DNA of 64,000 bases, taken from the NCBI GenBank assembly GCA_030867875.1, contig JAOWCC010001751.1, positions 24,048,369 to 24,112,368 of the forward strand, given 5' to 3'. Made by a program: the position numbers and the translations under genes. The notes beneath the pieces were generated by a model. The model saw only the letters and a program-made list of their open reading frames with translations. It had not been told where the DNA came from and did not search any database. Shown here piece after piece: positions 47,301 to 57,000 of the stretch. The DNA comes from Actinernus sp. WN-2022 (lineage: Eukaryota; Cnidaria; Anthozoa; Actiniaria; Actinernidae). Every line of letters begins with the position of its first letter. Position 1 is the first letter of the stretch.

Positions 47301-49451
47301 GGGATTGTGCAGGTTTGACCAAATTGTGCAGATCCTCAACCGTGCAACCTGTCAGAAGCCCTGCATGGGGCTAAACCAAAGCAGTGATGTCACACTATCC
47401 AGCCATGTGTAAATAAAAAGCCTGGAGACAAGTCTAGGGCAATGACAAAAATCACCAGCTGAAGAAAGTCTGGGAAGCATAAAATTTAATATGAAAGGCA
47501 CTGTAATTTTGTTTCAGATCCTCTCAACAAGGAAAATATCTAAACATGCAAAGAAAATATGTTGAAATAATTAAATATTGTACAGTCAATGTAGTACAAT
47601 GTAGTTCCACATTAATCTTTATTGATCAGATAAAATCCTGACATCACCTGGTAATAGTATAGGTGAATGTGGAGCTATCTTACCTGCCCTGCGTCTATTC
47701 ATGGATGCCACCCTGGTCCACCTGCCAGTATGAGGGTTGTACCTCTCTACTGATTGAAGTGATACTGACCCATCGTTTCCACCAACTGCATACAGATAGC
47801 CTCCAAGTCCTGCCACTCCTACACCACCACGCCGATGAAGCATTGCTGGCACAAGGCTCCAATCATCTGTCTCTGGGTCATACCTAGCATACATGATGTA
47901 CATATATAAGTGCACAACCATGATTATGTATAATCTAATGGTGACAGTGCATGTGTATTCTAGACATTAAGCCAACAAATACCTGATCTTAAATGTACAT
48001 GTTATTATACATACACAGTACAAATAATCCTCCAATCAAATGTGTGTTAGGATCACATCAGCCCAATATTTTGCCATGTAGGACATGCAGAGCTCTACAT
48101 ATTGGACAGTTACCTTCATAATTGTATTTTTCTAGCTTCAGCATACAGCTATCCATCCATCTCCCCTCAAAAACCCTTGCCCGATTTTTAAGGACTCGAG
48201 ATGGCTGTATACAGGCTACTATTTTATTTCTAATTTTCTTTTGAGAAAAGGTGAGGGTTACACGAGTACTCACCTTTCAACAATCTCAAAGCATGTTGAC
48301 TCATCAAGACCCCCAGCTACATATATGACGCCCTCCAACACCCCCGCTGACATGCCTCTACGGTAAGTCCGCATAGCTGCCACATCAGACCACTGGTTAT
48401 TCTCAGGATCAAAACATTCTACAGAATTCAAATGCTGAATACCATCATGACCACCAATGGCATAAACACGCCCATTTAATGATGCCACCGCAACATGACG
48501 ACGGGGTGTTGACAGTCTTGCTGTCAAGAACCATGAGTTGCTAAACCAATCATAGCATTCTATACATTGAAATGGCTCACCCGTTTTACCCCGGCCTCCA
48601 ACAGAAAACAGCAACCCAGCTGTTGACTTCCTTGGCTGTGTTCTGAATGAAGTTACATTCATGGGACATAACTTGAAGTTCTTGGCTTCATCAATAAAAT
48701 TACGGCATAACATACTATTACATATCAATTTGTTACGCTCAACACGATTAAGTAAATAGTCTATTGGTAGTAAGGGTAGGCGTACTTGGGACAGTAGCTC
48801 AGCAATGTATTCAGATCTCTTTTCGATATCGTGTTCAATCCATTTCAGGATTGCTTCAAGTACCTGCTCCTCGCGCTTCACATTCAAATCATTTCCAGAC
48901 ACAATCTGGATTAGGTGTTTGGGCGAAAGCTTAAGAAACATTTCGGTATTCATTAAGGTAGTGAAGCAGCTCCTTGCAAACTTATCTGCGACGTGAATAA
49001 AATCGACGCACCCATGTAGTTCCGCATACGCTCGCATTTCTAAGCAGTTCGAAACATGGAGGTGACGCTTCATAAACTCGCAACACGCATGTACTACTGG
49101 GTCCAATTGAAGAACTGCAGATGCAGTAAGAAGCGATTCAATATTATCAATATTTATCGTAATTTTTCTCGTATACACGAAACTTATAAGTTGAACAACA
49201 GCTGCCTCTGAGAGTCCTTGAATCGAGATTATATCCTGTGAGGATTCGAGCATCGCGTTTGTAAACATACCGCGAAAGTAAGCACTACATGAAGCCAAGA
49301 CAACGCGATGGCATTTGATCTTTTCATCTCCAACTTGTATTGTAACGTCGCACAACTTTTGCTCGTCAAAGAACTGTGTTAATATTTCAAACGCTTGGTG
49401 TGGAAGATCAGTTGCTTCGTACGAGAAAGAATCCAGCAAAATGTCTCCCAT
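44342..49451 (-). CDS. KLHL8: KLHL8, BTB-BACK-kelch Cullin-3 adaptor
   Basis: Three coding exons on the minus strand: 49451-48274, 47883-47684, 44781-44342, joined in phase to 605 codons (human KLHL8 is about 620). Domains: BTB about residues 33-126 (LCDVTIQVGDEKIKCHRVVL), BACK about 131-236, six kelch repeats from about 276, each with GG followed by a Y...W pair (for example VYAIGGHDG, IYVAGGLDE, LYAVGGNDG, LYAIGGFDD, VWAVGGHNG). Closest family match is KLHL8, from GLLFSVGGRGKTGEPF and YDPETDDW-type blades. KLHL proteins bind Cullin-3 through BTB/BACK and substrate through the kelch propeller; worm kel-8 acts on rapsyn. Start: first in-frame ATG is at 49451 (MGDILLDSF); the frame is open further upstream without an ATG. 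No damage seen. Confidence 0.93.
44887..45167 (-). mobile_element. tRNA-derived SINE, minus copy 1
   Basis: Reversed: B-box complement GAGGTTTGAACCC near 45103 and head AGCTAACCGGGAGGCAG at the right end. The tail (GATCAGAGCCTGATTACGG, then GATTTGATTT-like end) differs from the copy at 2492. In KLHL8 intron 2. Confidence 0.85.
45796..46199. mobile_element. TTAA-flanked MITE 3, 404 bp
   Basis: TTAA then AGTGATACCCGAGTACAAAA at left; TTTTGTACTCGGGTATCCCT then TTAA at right. The arms remain paired for about 90 bp (ACTTATGGTCTCAAAAT; ACTGTACTGAAAACTGAAAT). In KLHL8 intron 2. Confidence 0.88.
46518..47361. mobile_element. 844-bp inverted-repeat element
   Basis: Ends GGGCTTCTGACAGGTTGCA and TGCAACCTGTCAGAAGCCC, exact complements. 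Inside each end, ATTGTGCGGGATT occurs as direct and inverted copies. Flanks GCATGGGCT and GCATGGGGCT are a probable 9-bp duplication with one extra G. A 60-bp direct duplication (CTAGAGCCCAGGC...) lies at 47013-47125. No convincing ORF. Confidence 0.82.
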
Positions 49452-49637
49452 GTCTATAAACTTCCGCCCCTTCACTTCAGCGCTCTCGCAGATCAAACCC
49501 GATGGTGTTTCAGTTTTGTGCTCTACATCAGTTGCTTTCAATACGAGAATGCTCTCCAAGTGGCAAGTACTTATTTGGGTTGTTTCACTGTTGTTTAGAT
49601 TTAAAAACAAAAGAAAAATCCATTCCACTTTTCACGC

Positions 49638-49648
49638 AAAATGGCGGA
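49638..49648. promoter_or_regulatory. YY1-like site upstream of KLHL8
   Basis: AAAATGGCGGA, whose complement has the CCGCCATTTT core bound by YY1, lies about 190 bp upstream of the KLHL8 ATG, a usual place for a core-promoter YY1 site. Motif only. Confidence 0.35.
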
Positions 49649-49839
49649 TGCTGGTCTGGTGGTCTAATCTGATTGGCTGAAAATGTGTTGTGGTCACCAA
49701 CCTCCCCGTACCGTATAAATGAAACTTTATACGAAAATGAACACATGAAGGATGGGCCAGTTGTTTTACTTTATATTTTAACCTTTTTGATTTGCAAACT
49801 TCGGCTTCATAAAAAATATATCAGTTGTCCTCCTGTGGT

Positions 49840-50300
49840 CCCCGCGCGGGAGGGAGGGACTGGGGGCGAACGCAACCCAACCTCGTTCCCATCACACCGC
49901 GGCAAAACGGTATGCTCTGCTGGCCAAAAGAACGAAGGCTCTGCTATCAAATACAAATTACCGAGGGCTTCAACTTTTTTAGTAAATAATTTTACAACTT
50001 AGTAAACTCACAGTGAATTACAAATTAAGAAAACTTCAACCTGTTAAAGTCTTAGGCTTAGCTTTTAAGTAGTTTTCTTATTTTTTGACAAAACAGTTCA
50101 CAAATGTGCTTTTAAGCAAAAAATTTAAAATCAGTTTTCGCGGGAAACTTGGGGCGGCCCGCGCGCCGACAAGAAATAGCAAATACGCATGCGCGTAACG
50201 TTTTGCCGCGTTTTGCGTTCCCATAGTCCTCGGCGAAGCCCGCGAAAGTTTTGAAAACCCGTCACGGGACAGTTAGTCATGATGTGGATGGCGAGTTTAA
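49840..50300. promoter_or_regulatory. CpG-rich, promoter-like segment
   Basis: A locally GC- and CpG-rich stretch in an AT-rich window, containing ACGCATGCGCGT at 50185, an NRF1-type palindrome. It is 0.4-0.8 kb upstream of KLHL8 and is followed on the plus strand by ATGATGTGGATGGCGAGT at 50279, which soon meets a stop. It may be the KLHL8 promoter, or a start region of an unrecognised plus-strand transcript. Confidence 0.4.
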
Positions 50301-50860
50301 CAGAGGACAGGCAAGACTACGAAGGATGGGGAAGCTGTTCATAAACTTTCGGGTAAAACACCTTTGTCTATGGTTTATCCTTGTAGCCTGCGGTTGTTAA
50401 CTTTAAATTTAGGTGGCTACGCGCGAGGTTTCAATCATAACGTCGTGGCAGTGGGCGTTCACATTTCTGGTAAATTCTGCCTGGTTTTAATATTGTCGTA
50501 AATATATAGACGTAATATTGAGTATCTTCATTTTCATTCATATTCAGAAGTATTGCAAAGGGCCTCTATTTCCCCACTTGTGCAGTTGTGGGGTACTTTT
50601 CTCCAGCAAAGTCCCCAGTACTTGGGGCAATTAATTATGCACTTTAATATCGGCGGCCGGCCATGCCGATGGGGTGACCACGGAAACATACGCGGGCATC
50701 CCACGGGATTTACTCATTTTTGTAGCCAGTTTTTAGCGTGGAACTGGGGGCTTGCCTCGAAGATATCCGGGGATCAACCCGCGGAATTTGTAAGAAATTG
50801 GTCAGCAGTTTCGTCTTTCAGAACCATGGAATCTAATCAGACGTCAAACAACTCGGTTAT
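50300..50860. other. Unassigned stretch
   Basis: Contains an open stretch (50553-50864) with no recognisable domain and no ATG-supported start; coding status unclear. GC content is above the local mean from 50640 to 50800. Confidence 0.35.
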
Positions 50861-51040
50861 TTGATTTGATTTGAGACATTTGGATCAGAGCCTGATCAGA
50901 GCCTGATTACAGGAGTACAAACAATAGGACTCAAGGTCCCTTCTAGGCCTGCCTCCGTCAGTGGACCTACAATTTTTATCTACTTATCCAAGAAGACGGG
51001 AAGGTCTAACCATTTGCAGTTGTTTCACAAAGGCAGCACC

Positions 51041-51079
<39 letters not shown>

Positions 51080-51137
51080 CTGGGGTTTGAACCTGCAACC
51101 TCCTGCTCGACAGACCACTGAGCTAACTGGGAGGCGG
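50861..51137 (-). mobile_element. tRNA-derived SINE, minus copy 2
   Basis: Reversed head AGCTAACTGGGAGGCGG at right, B-box complement GGGGTTTGAACC near 51084, and the same tail as 44887 (GATCAGAGCCTGATTAC, here with GATCAGAGCCT duplicated). The near identity of the two minus copies defines a subfamily. Confidence 0.86.
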
Positions 51138-51420
51138 TTAGTAATGGGCTCCTGAACAGGTTGGTTTTGTTTGCTACATTGTAGTTTTGCACACTTTTAA
51201 AGAGATTTAGTGGACTACCGGTACATTACAAGTTAATAAAGAATGTCTTATTATATTTTTTTCCAAATGACTGATAACAAGACCAAACGCTTCAGATGTA
51301 AAGTATGAAGTGAGGCCGCTTATAATGTATTAGCCCAGACAAGAGTTGTCTATCAGTTCCAAACATCGGCCCATCCGCATTTGTGGGACATTTGACATTG
51401 GCCTATTCCAAACAAAAATG

Positions 51421-51679
51421 CACCCCCCTGTTGAGGAACCTTGGAATCCTAGGGGAGGGGGTGTTATTTCTTGTGGATTTCCAGGGGAAGGGTACTTTTC
51501 TTATGGAATTCCAGGAGGTTAAGGCCTTTTTTAATCAAAAATACTGTCTATGAAATTCTAAGGGAGGGTGTTTATTCAAGATGAAAGTTCCATGGGGAGT
51601 GCCATAATTTACCTTTTCTTCTGGAAATTCCAGGGGTGGGGTAAAAAAAGGGCAAATCCGAGGTTCTCAACAGGGGGGT
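51421..51679. mobile_element. Inverted-repeat element
   Basis: Ends CACCCCCCTGTTGAGGAACC and GAGGTTCTCAACAGGGGGG. The interior consists of degenerate units around GGAATTCCAGGGGAGGGG. Confidence 0.7.
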
Positions 51680-52524
51680 TTTGATATTTTGGGGAACATT
51701 TTTTGAATCAAGAGTGTTGCAAATGCCCCACTGTGGGATCAGCTAATATAAGCTATGCACCTCTATTAATTTTCCAGATCCCCTAACATGTTTTCTTACT
51801 GACCGACTGACCCACCATCACATACTAGTGTCACTGGGCAATGGTAAATGAAACGTTTTATTGGGATGGCCTTATTGATCTGACTATTTCCTAAAACTCT
51901 ATTTCCTCCTAGAAAAGGGATGCCTACATGTCAAAAAGTAAACCCAGCTGCAATGTCCTTGTTTTCTGTCCCCTGTCGGCAAATCAGGTCACAAATTTTG
52001 AGTGAGTCATCCAAGCCAATCAAACTGTAATTTAACTGCATGCGCAAGAAGCTGGACTTTTAAATGTATGAACCAATCAGAATACTGCAATTGTTTTCGA
52101 CCAATCGGAAAAAAGACCATCTGATTACACATGCTTCGACAAGTATTTGTATCAGGCCCTCCTTTCCCTTCTCTGTGCACGCTGGGAATTCATAGTAAAG
52201 GAGGGTACGATTGCAGGTCGTAAAGGTGGTGACTGCTTTCTACATTATTTTTGGGAGATGAACATTACAAGATTTCTAGGTATTCTGATTTTGGAATAGG
52301 CAGAATAATTTGTTCCAAAAGAACATGCCTTTACTGTGTAAAATAGACTAATCCCCATGGACAGACAGTAGGGCACTGTCAGTAGGAGGACAAAAAGCCA
52401 CCAAAACTCCAACAGTAGCTGGCTTCTAATGAAACCTAGTATATAGCTACATGGTTACAGTACTATAATAAATTCCAGACAGAACTTCACATTCATGTAT
52501 AATGTAGACTTGTCTATCTACTAA

Positions 52525-52790
52525 GGGGCCGACCATTTGACTTTTGAGGGGGGGAGGGGGGGGGGGGGGGAGGGGGGGGGGGGGGGGGGGGGGGGGGGTG
52601 GGTGTTCTTGTCTGTGCTCGATTTTTTTTTCTTTAGCAGTGTTGTTGCACAATTTTTTTTTGGCGAAAAAAGCGGAGCCAGAACAAAGCTTTTGCGCTTG
52701 CAGGATATTTTTTTTAAACACTGTTGGCTTGCAGGATATTTTTTTTCAAAAACACCCACCCCCCCCCTCAAAAGTCAAATGGTCGGCCCC
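52525..52790. mobile_element. GGGGCCGACCATTTGAC element with poly-G core
   Basis: Ends GGGGCCGACCATTTGACTTT and AAAGTCAAATGGTCGGCCCC, exact complements; flanks CTAAG on both sides overlap the repeat edge, a possible 5-bp duplication. A G-run of about 50 bases with few interruptions occupies 52548-52598. ORFs across it are low-complexity artefacts. Confidence 0.85.
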
Positions 52791-52794
52791 TAAG

Positions 52795-53822
52795 ATGCAA
52801 GGTCCAATGCGGACAAAGCTAGTGCAAGTACAGGATCACCTTGTAAGGGATCTAATCAGCAAATATATATGACTACTAAGACAAAATGAGAATTTGAACA
52901 TTATTTTGAAAACATGAATGTAAGACTAGGAGACAGGTATTGATGTGACTGATGAGTGGGCGTGATTGCATGAGAACTAACTAAAAGAGGAATACAATTA
53001 TATAGTAGAGACTGAGTAGTTTTACATTTCTTCCTTGCTATTCATGCCTTTGGTTTCTGATGTTTGTCCCTTATATGTATAATGTAGCCGGTACAGTCAT
53101 CAGGATTTAAACGATAAATTTTAACTTTAATGTTTTCAATATTTAACAAGTTAAATATTTAAATTATAATTTTTAAAGAAATTAATGAGATATTATAAAT
53201 AAATAAAAAGAATAGACTATCTGCAATTATGCTTTGTAAGTTATTAATAAATAAATCCTAAAGTGAATATTAAATAAAAAACCTTTAGTTAGCTATTTGA
53301 GCTGAAATTTAAACTGTTTTAAATCATAATCTTACATGTAAAAGAGCTGCACATACCGGTACTACTATGTTTACAATTATATACCACAAGGGATTATAAA
53401 TAAGATACTGAGGGAATCTCAGACACATGCTTGTGTGATAATAATGTCTCAAAATTATTCTTAGTGACTGGAAGCAGCTGAGAAGTGCACAAGTTTGCAA
53501 CAATCTCATGGTGGCAAAATATTTTCGTGCCATGGGATTGTTGTTGCGTGCTCAAACACTTTGCTCAGCTGCTTCTGGTTACTAAAATAGATTTTAATTG
53601 GTATTATCATTTCACACCAAACACTACAAGATTCTCTCTCGTACATTGTACATGTATTTATGCTCTCTTGATACCATATCATCAGAGATTCTGCTAGACT
53701 GACAATAGCTGGGTTTTACAATCTGATAAAAAAATGAACTCTAACCTAGCAGAAAAAGTGAAGCTGCCATATTTTTGTGCTGGTAAAATTTTATGCCTGG
53801 TGAACCATTAGCAAAGTAATGT
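52795..53822. other. Gene-free stretch
   Basis: AT-rich, no exon. An inverted pair around CAGCTGAGAAGTGCACAAGT and CAAACACTTTGCTCAGCTGC lies at 53475-53575, with nearby ACTGGAAGC / GCTTCTGGTTACT, a likely small foldback of about 120 bp. Confidence 0.5.
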
Positions 53823-53828
53823 TTTATT
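53823..53828 (-). terminator. Candidate TRMT9B polyadenylation signal
   Basis: AATAAA on the minus strand, about 175 bases after the TRMT9B stop. Plausible position; no transcript evidence. Confidence 0.4.
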
Positions 53829-54002
53829 TTGCAAAGCTCAAGTTATTTTTGTGAACTTTCTTGAGTTTTTCTAGACCTTTTGTCTACATGGATGATGGAA
53901 GTGTCTAGCACTCAGTAGCAGAATATCTGACCATAATAGAAAATATTTTCAATCTGCTTGACAATCGTACAATAATTTTAAAATGTCTACATGCTCCTGT
54001 AG

Positions 54003-57000
54003 TCAGAGCTTTTCTACGACTACAACCCAGTTGCCATGCTCATAATACTCCCTTGTAACTGTTACTGTTGGAATACCAGCTGTTATCAACTCTGTCAACT
54101 CTCTTTCTCTGAACACATGGTAGAATCGCTGTAATGCAGTGGTCTTTTCCATGTTTGTTGTGTCAGTAGATGGACATGAGCATGGTGCGTTCTTACATGA
54201 TGTCAATGAACTTCTCTTCTCGCAAGGTGAATCAACATTGACAAGTTGTTCTGAATCTGAAATTCCCGAGTCTGAGTTAAATAAGTCTGGGGATATTGAA
54301 CCATCACTATCTGTGTCACTTGATGAAGAAATAGACTCAACTAGCCTTGCTAGAAAGTGGAGGGTCATCTTGTTGGAACTCAGATCTAGACCATTCTGTC
54401 TCCTTTCCATGTTATCCTTGCTGGGGTTATCCATATATGGACTTGATGCTGTGTTACATTGGAATGGCTTGGTAAGGTCAACATCAGTATCACTACATTC
54501 ACTATCACATGATCCTGATCTTGACAGCCTGTTGATGGACTTCTCGGTTCGAGCTGTACTCAAACTACATGTAGGTTGTTTTCTATTGCTTAAGAAACAA
54601 TCATGAAGCTTCCCTTTTGCTGAGCAAGAAACCTGATCACAAGTACTCTCCTCAAGCTCGTTCTCTCTGCTCACAGTGAAGTGACTGGTAGAACACTCAC
54701 TTTGTATTGTATCGTTGATCTCTTCCTTGTCTTGAAATAGTTTCTTGACTAAAGCAGATAGCAAGTTGGGGATGTTGGGGATTCCTTTGCCTGAACCTGT
54801 TTCATCTTTGTCATTGCTAAGATCTTTCTTCTGATTTTCCATACATGTACTGTTCTGGTTGTTATCAAACAGCCTCTTGAACAGACTAGACAGTAGAGAA
54901 TTAATCGTTCCAGTGTCTCTATCTGGCTGCAATTTCAGAACCTGTACATTTAGATTACAGATGAGTTGTTCCTTTCTGCTTTTTAGAGCATTTACCAACT
55001 CTCTCAGTACCCTTAACTCACTACTGGTTGACAGTAAGTTGTCATCTGCAGTTCCCTTAAGATTTGGTGTAGGTTTACTGGAAGATTGACAGCTGTCAAA
55101 CAACTTGTCACATGACTTGGCCTTACGTAGACTGCTCTGGTCCTCAACCAATTTACTGGTTTCTTTGGGGTATTGATGTCCATAGTTATCCTGGTATGCT
55201 CTACGTCTTACTAATAATTAAAAAAGGGGAAGGAAATGAATTAAATATTAAACTTAATTTAAAATATTTAATAATTAATATAATGAATACAGGGCTGTTG
55301 ACTGATAGATAATAATAATAATGTCATATTTTTATAGCGCCATTTCCATTTAGCCCAATGAGCTTTACAGATGTATCACAACTAGTTACAATATGTTGCT
55401 AGTATTTTCAATTAGATAAAAGTATATAATGACCAAACTGTGACAAAATAAAGTCTACAATTATTGTTAAGATTATGTCTGCGCATCAAATAAATTAAAG
55501 TCCATGTAGCTAGTGCTACCTGAAATTATTTAATAGATCATTACTGAGGCCATGAGCATTATTAGATATATTGCAGTCAGCTGAGGCCATAACATCCAAT
55601 AATGCTCATGGCCTCAGTAATTATGTTATAATTATTGTTCTTCATCAAAACTCCATGTTCTCTCTCTCTCTTGTACAATATTGATGATTTAAGCCAAAAT
55701 TTCTATTGTGTTGAAATGTATGAACCAGTGAAATTTGCGGTATTGTACATGTATATATGCTTGCATCCACTCATGTTCCTCTTACTTTGTTGTATATATT
55801 AAACTTTAAGGTTAATCAGTGGCCATTCAAGTTGTTATCTTCCTTTTCATGCCTTTAGAGCTTGAAATTTAACAATGCAGTTGTGTTACTACTACTACTA
55901 CTACTAATAATAATAATAATAATATGTATTAGGAGCATCATACATAAGTCTCGATGCTCGACTTACAATAGTAGAATAACTATTTTTACAAAAGACTAAT
56001 TAATCTAATTACAATATATATAAAAACTATAAAAAATAACTACTTACTGAAAAGAAAGGTCTTAAGTGAGATTTAAAATGTATTAGGAACATCATATATA
56101 AGTCTCGATGCTCTTACAATAGTAAAATAACTATTTCTACAAAAGACTAATTAATCTAATTACAATATATATAAAAACTATAAAAAAACTAACTACTACT
56201 GAAAAGAAAGGTTTTAAGTGATGATTTAAAATGGCTTAAAGAGTCTGTGCATCTTAGATGTACTGGCAGCAAATTCCATAACCTTGCCGCAGCAGCTGAA
56301 AACGATCTGTCACCATAGGTCTTAGTGTTCGATCAAGGGACTGATAATAAATTAAGTGTAGAGGACCTAAGAGAACGGGCATGGGCACACTAACATGCAC
56401 AGGTGGTTTACAGTGCAGAAAATGAGGTCCCATAATTGTTAGACGTCTGTGTATATACATAAAGTGAGTGAGTGAAAGCTTTGTGTATTTCAGCTCTGAC
56501 GTGGGGTCATTGCATGCACTTATGTTGGCAGTCTGAGAGTGCCCTGAGTCTTATCTTAATTAAAGCAAGTGAGCAGGGCTGTTGAATATTGCACACTGTA
56601 ATATTATTAATATTGCAGCCTGAACTGGCTATTAATATTGCAGTATGTTGGCTATATCAGGCTGCAATGATATACATGTAGTGCAGAGAGAGAACAATGG
56701 GTTTTGATTAGGGTCAGTAATTATAACCATACAATGTATACATGTATAGGGCTTAAAGACTCAACTCTACATGTAGTTAATGGTTTGTAGACTTATTAGT
56801 TTAATGGTTAGTAGAAAGCAAATAAATCTATTTTCCTACATTAAGATATTATTTTAAGGGTTGGCAACTGCCATGCAAGTTTTATTGACAAATAGCACAC
56901 ACATGCTGACTGTACGATGAACAAAAATTAATGAATACTGCATAAGGCCAAACACCAAGTTAATGCAGTTAATGAAGACATTTTGAGTTCATTGTATGTA

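Noticed and set aside
50553..50864. Plus-strand ORF of 103 codons
   Set aside because: No ATG-supported start, no recognised domain, and it runs into a SINE. Left as unassigned rather than called a gene.
52514..52872. Open frames rich in proline or glycine
   Set aside because: Product of the poly-G tract inside an inverted-repeat element.
54139..54606. A plus-strand ORF of 155 codons
   Set aside because: Antisense to the long TRMT9B exon, which has family similarity at its end and correct splice phase.
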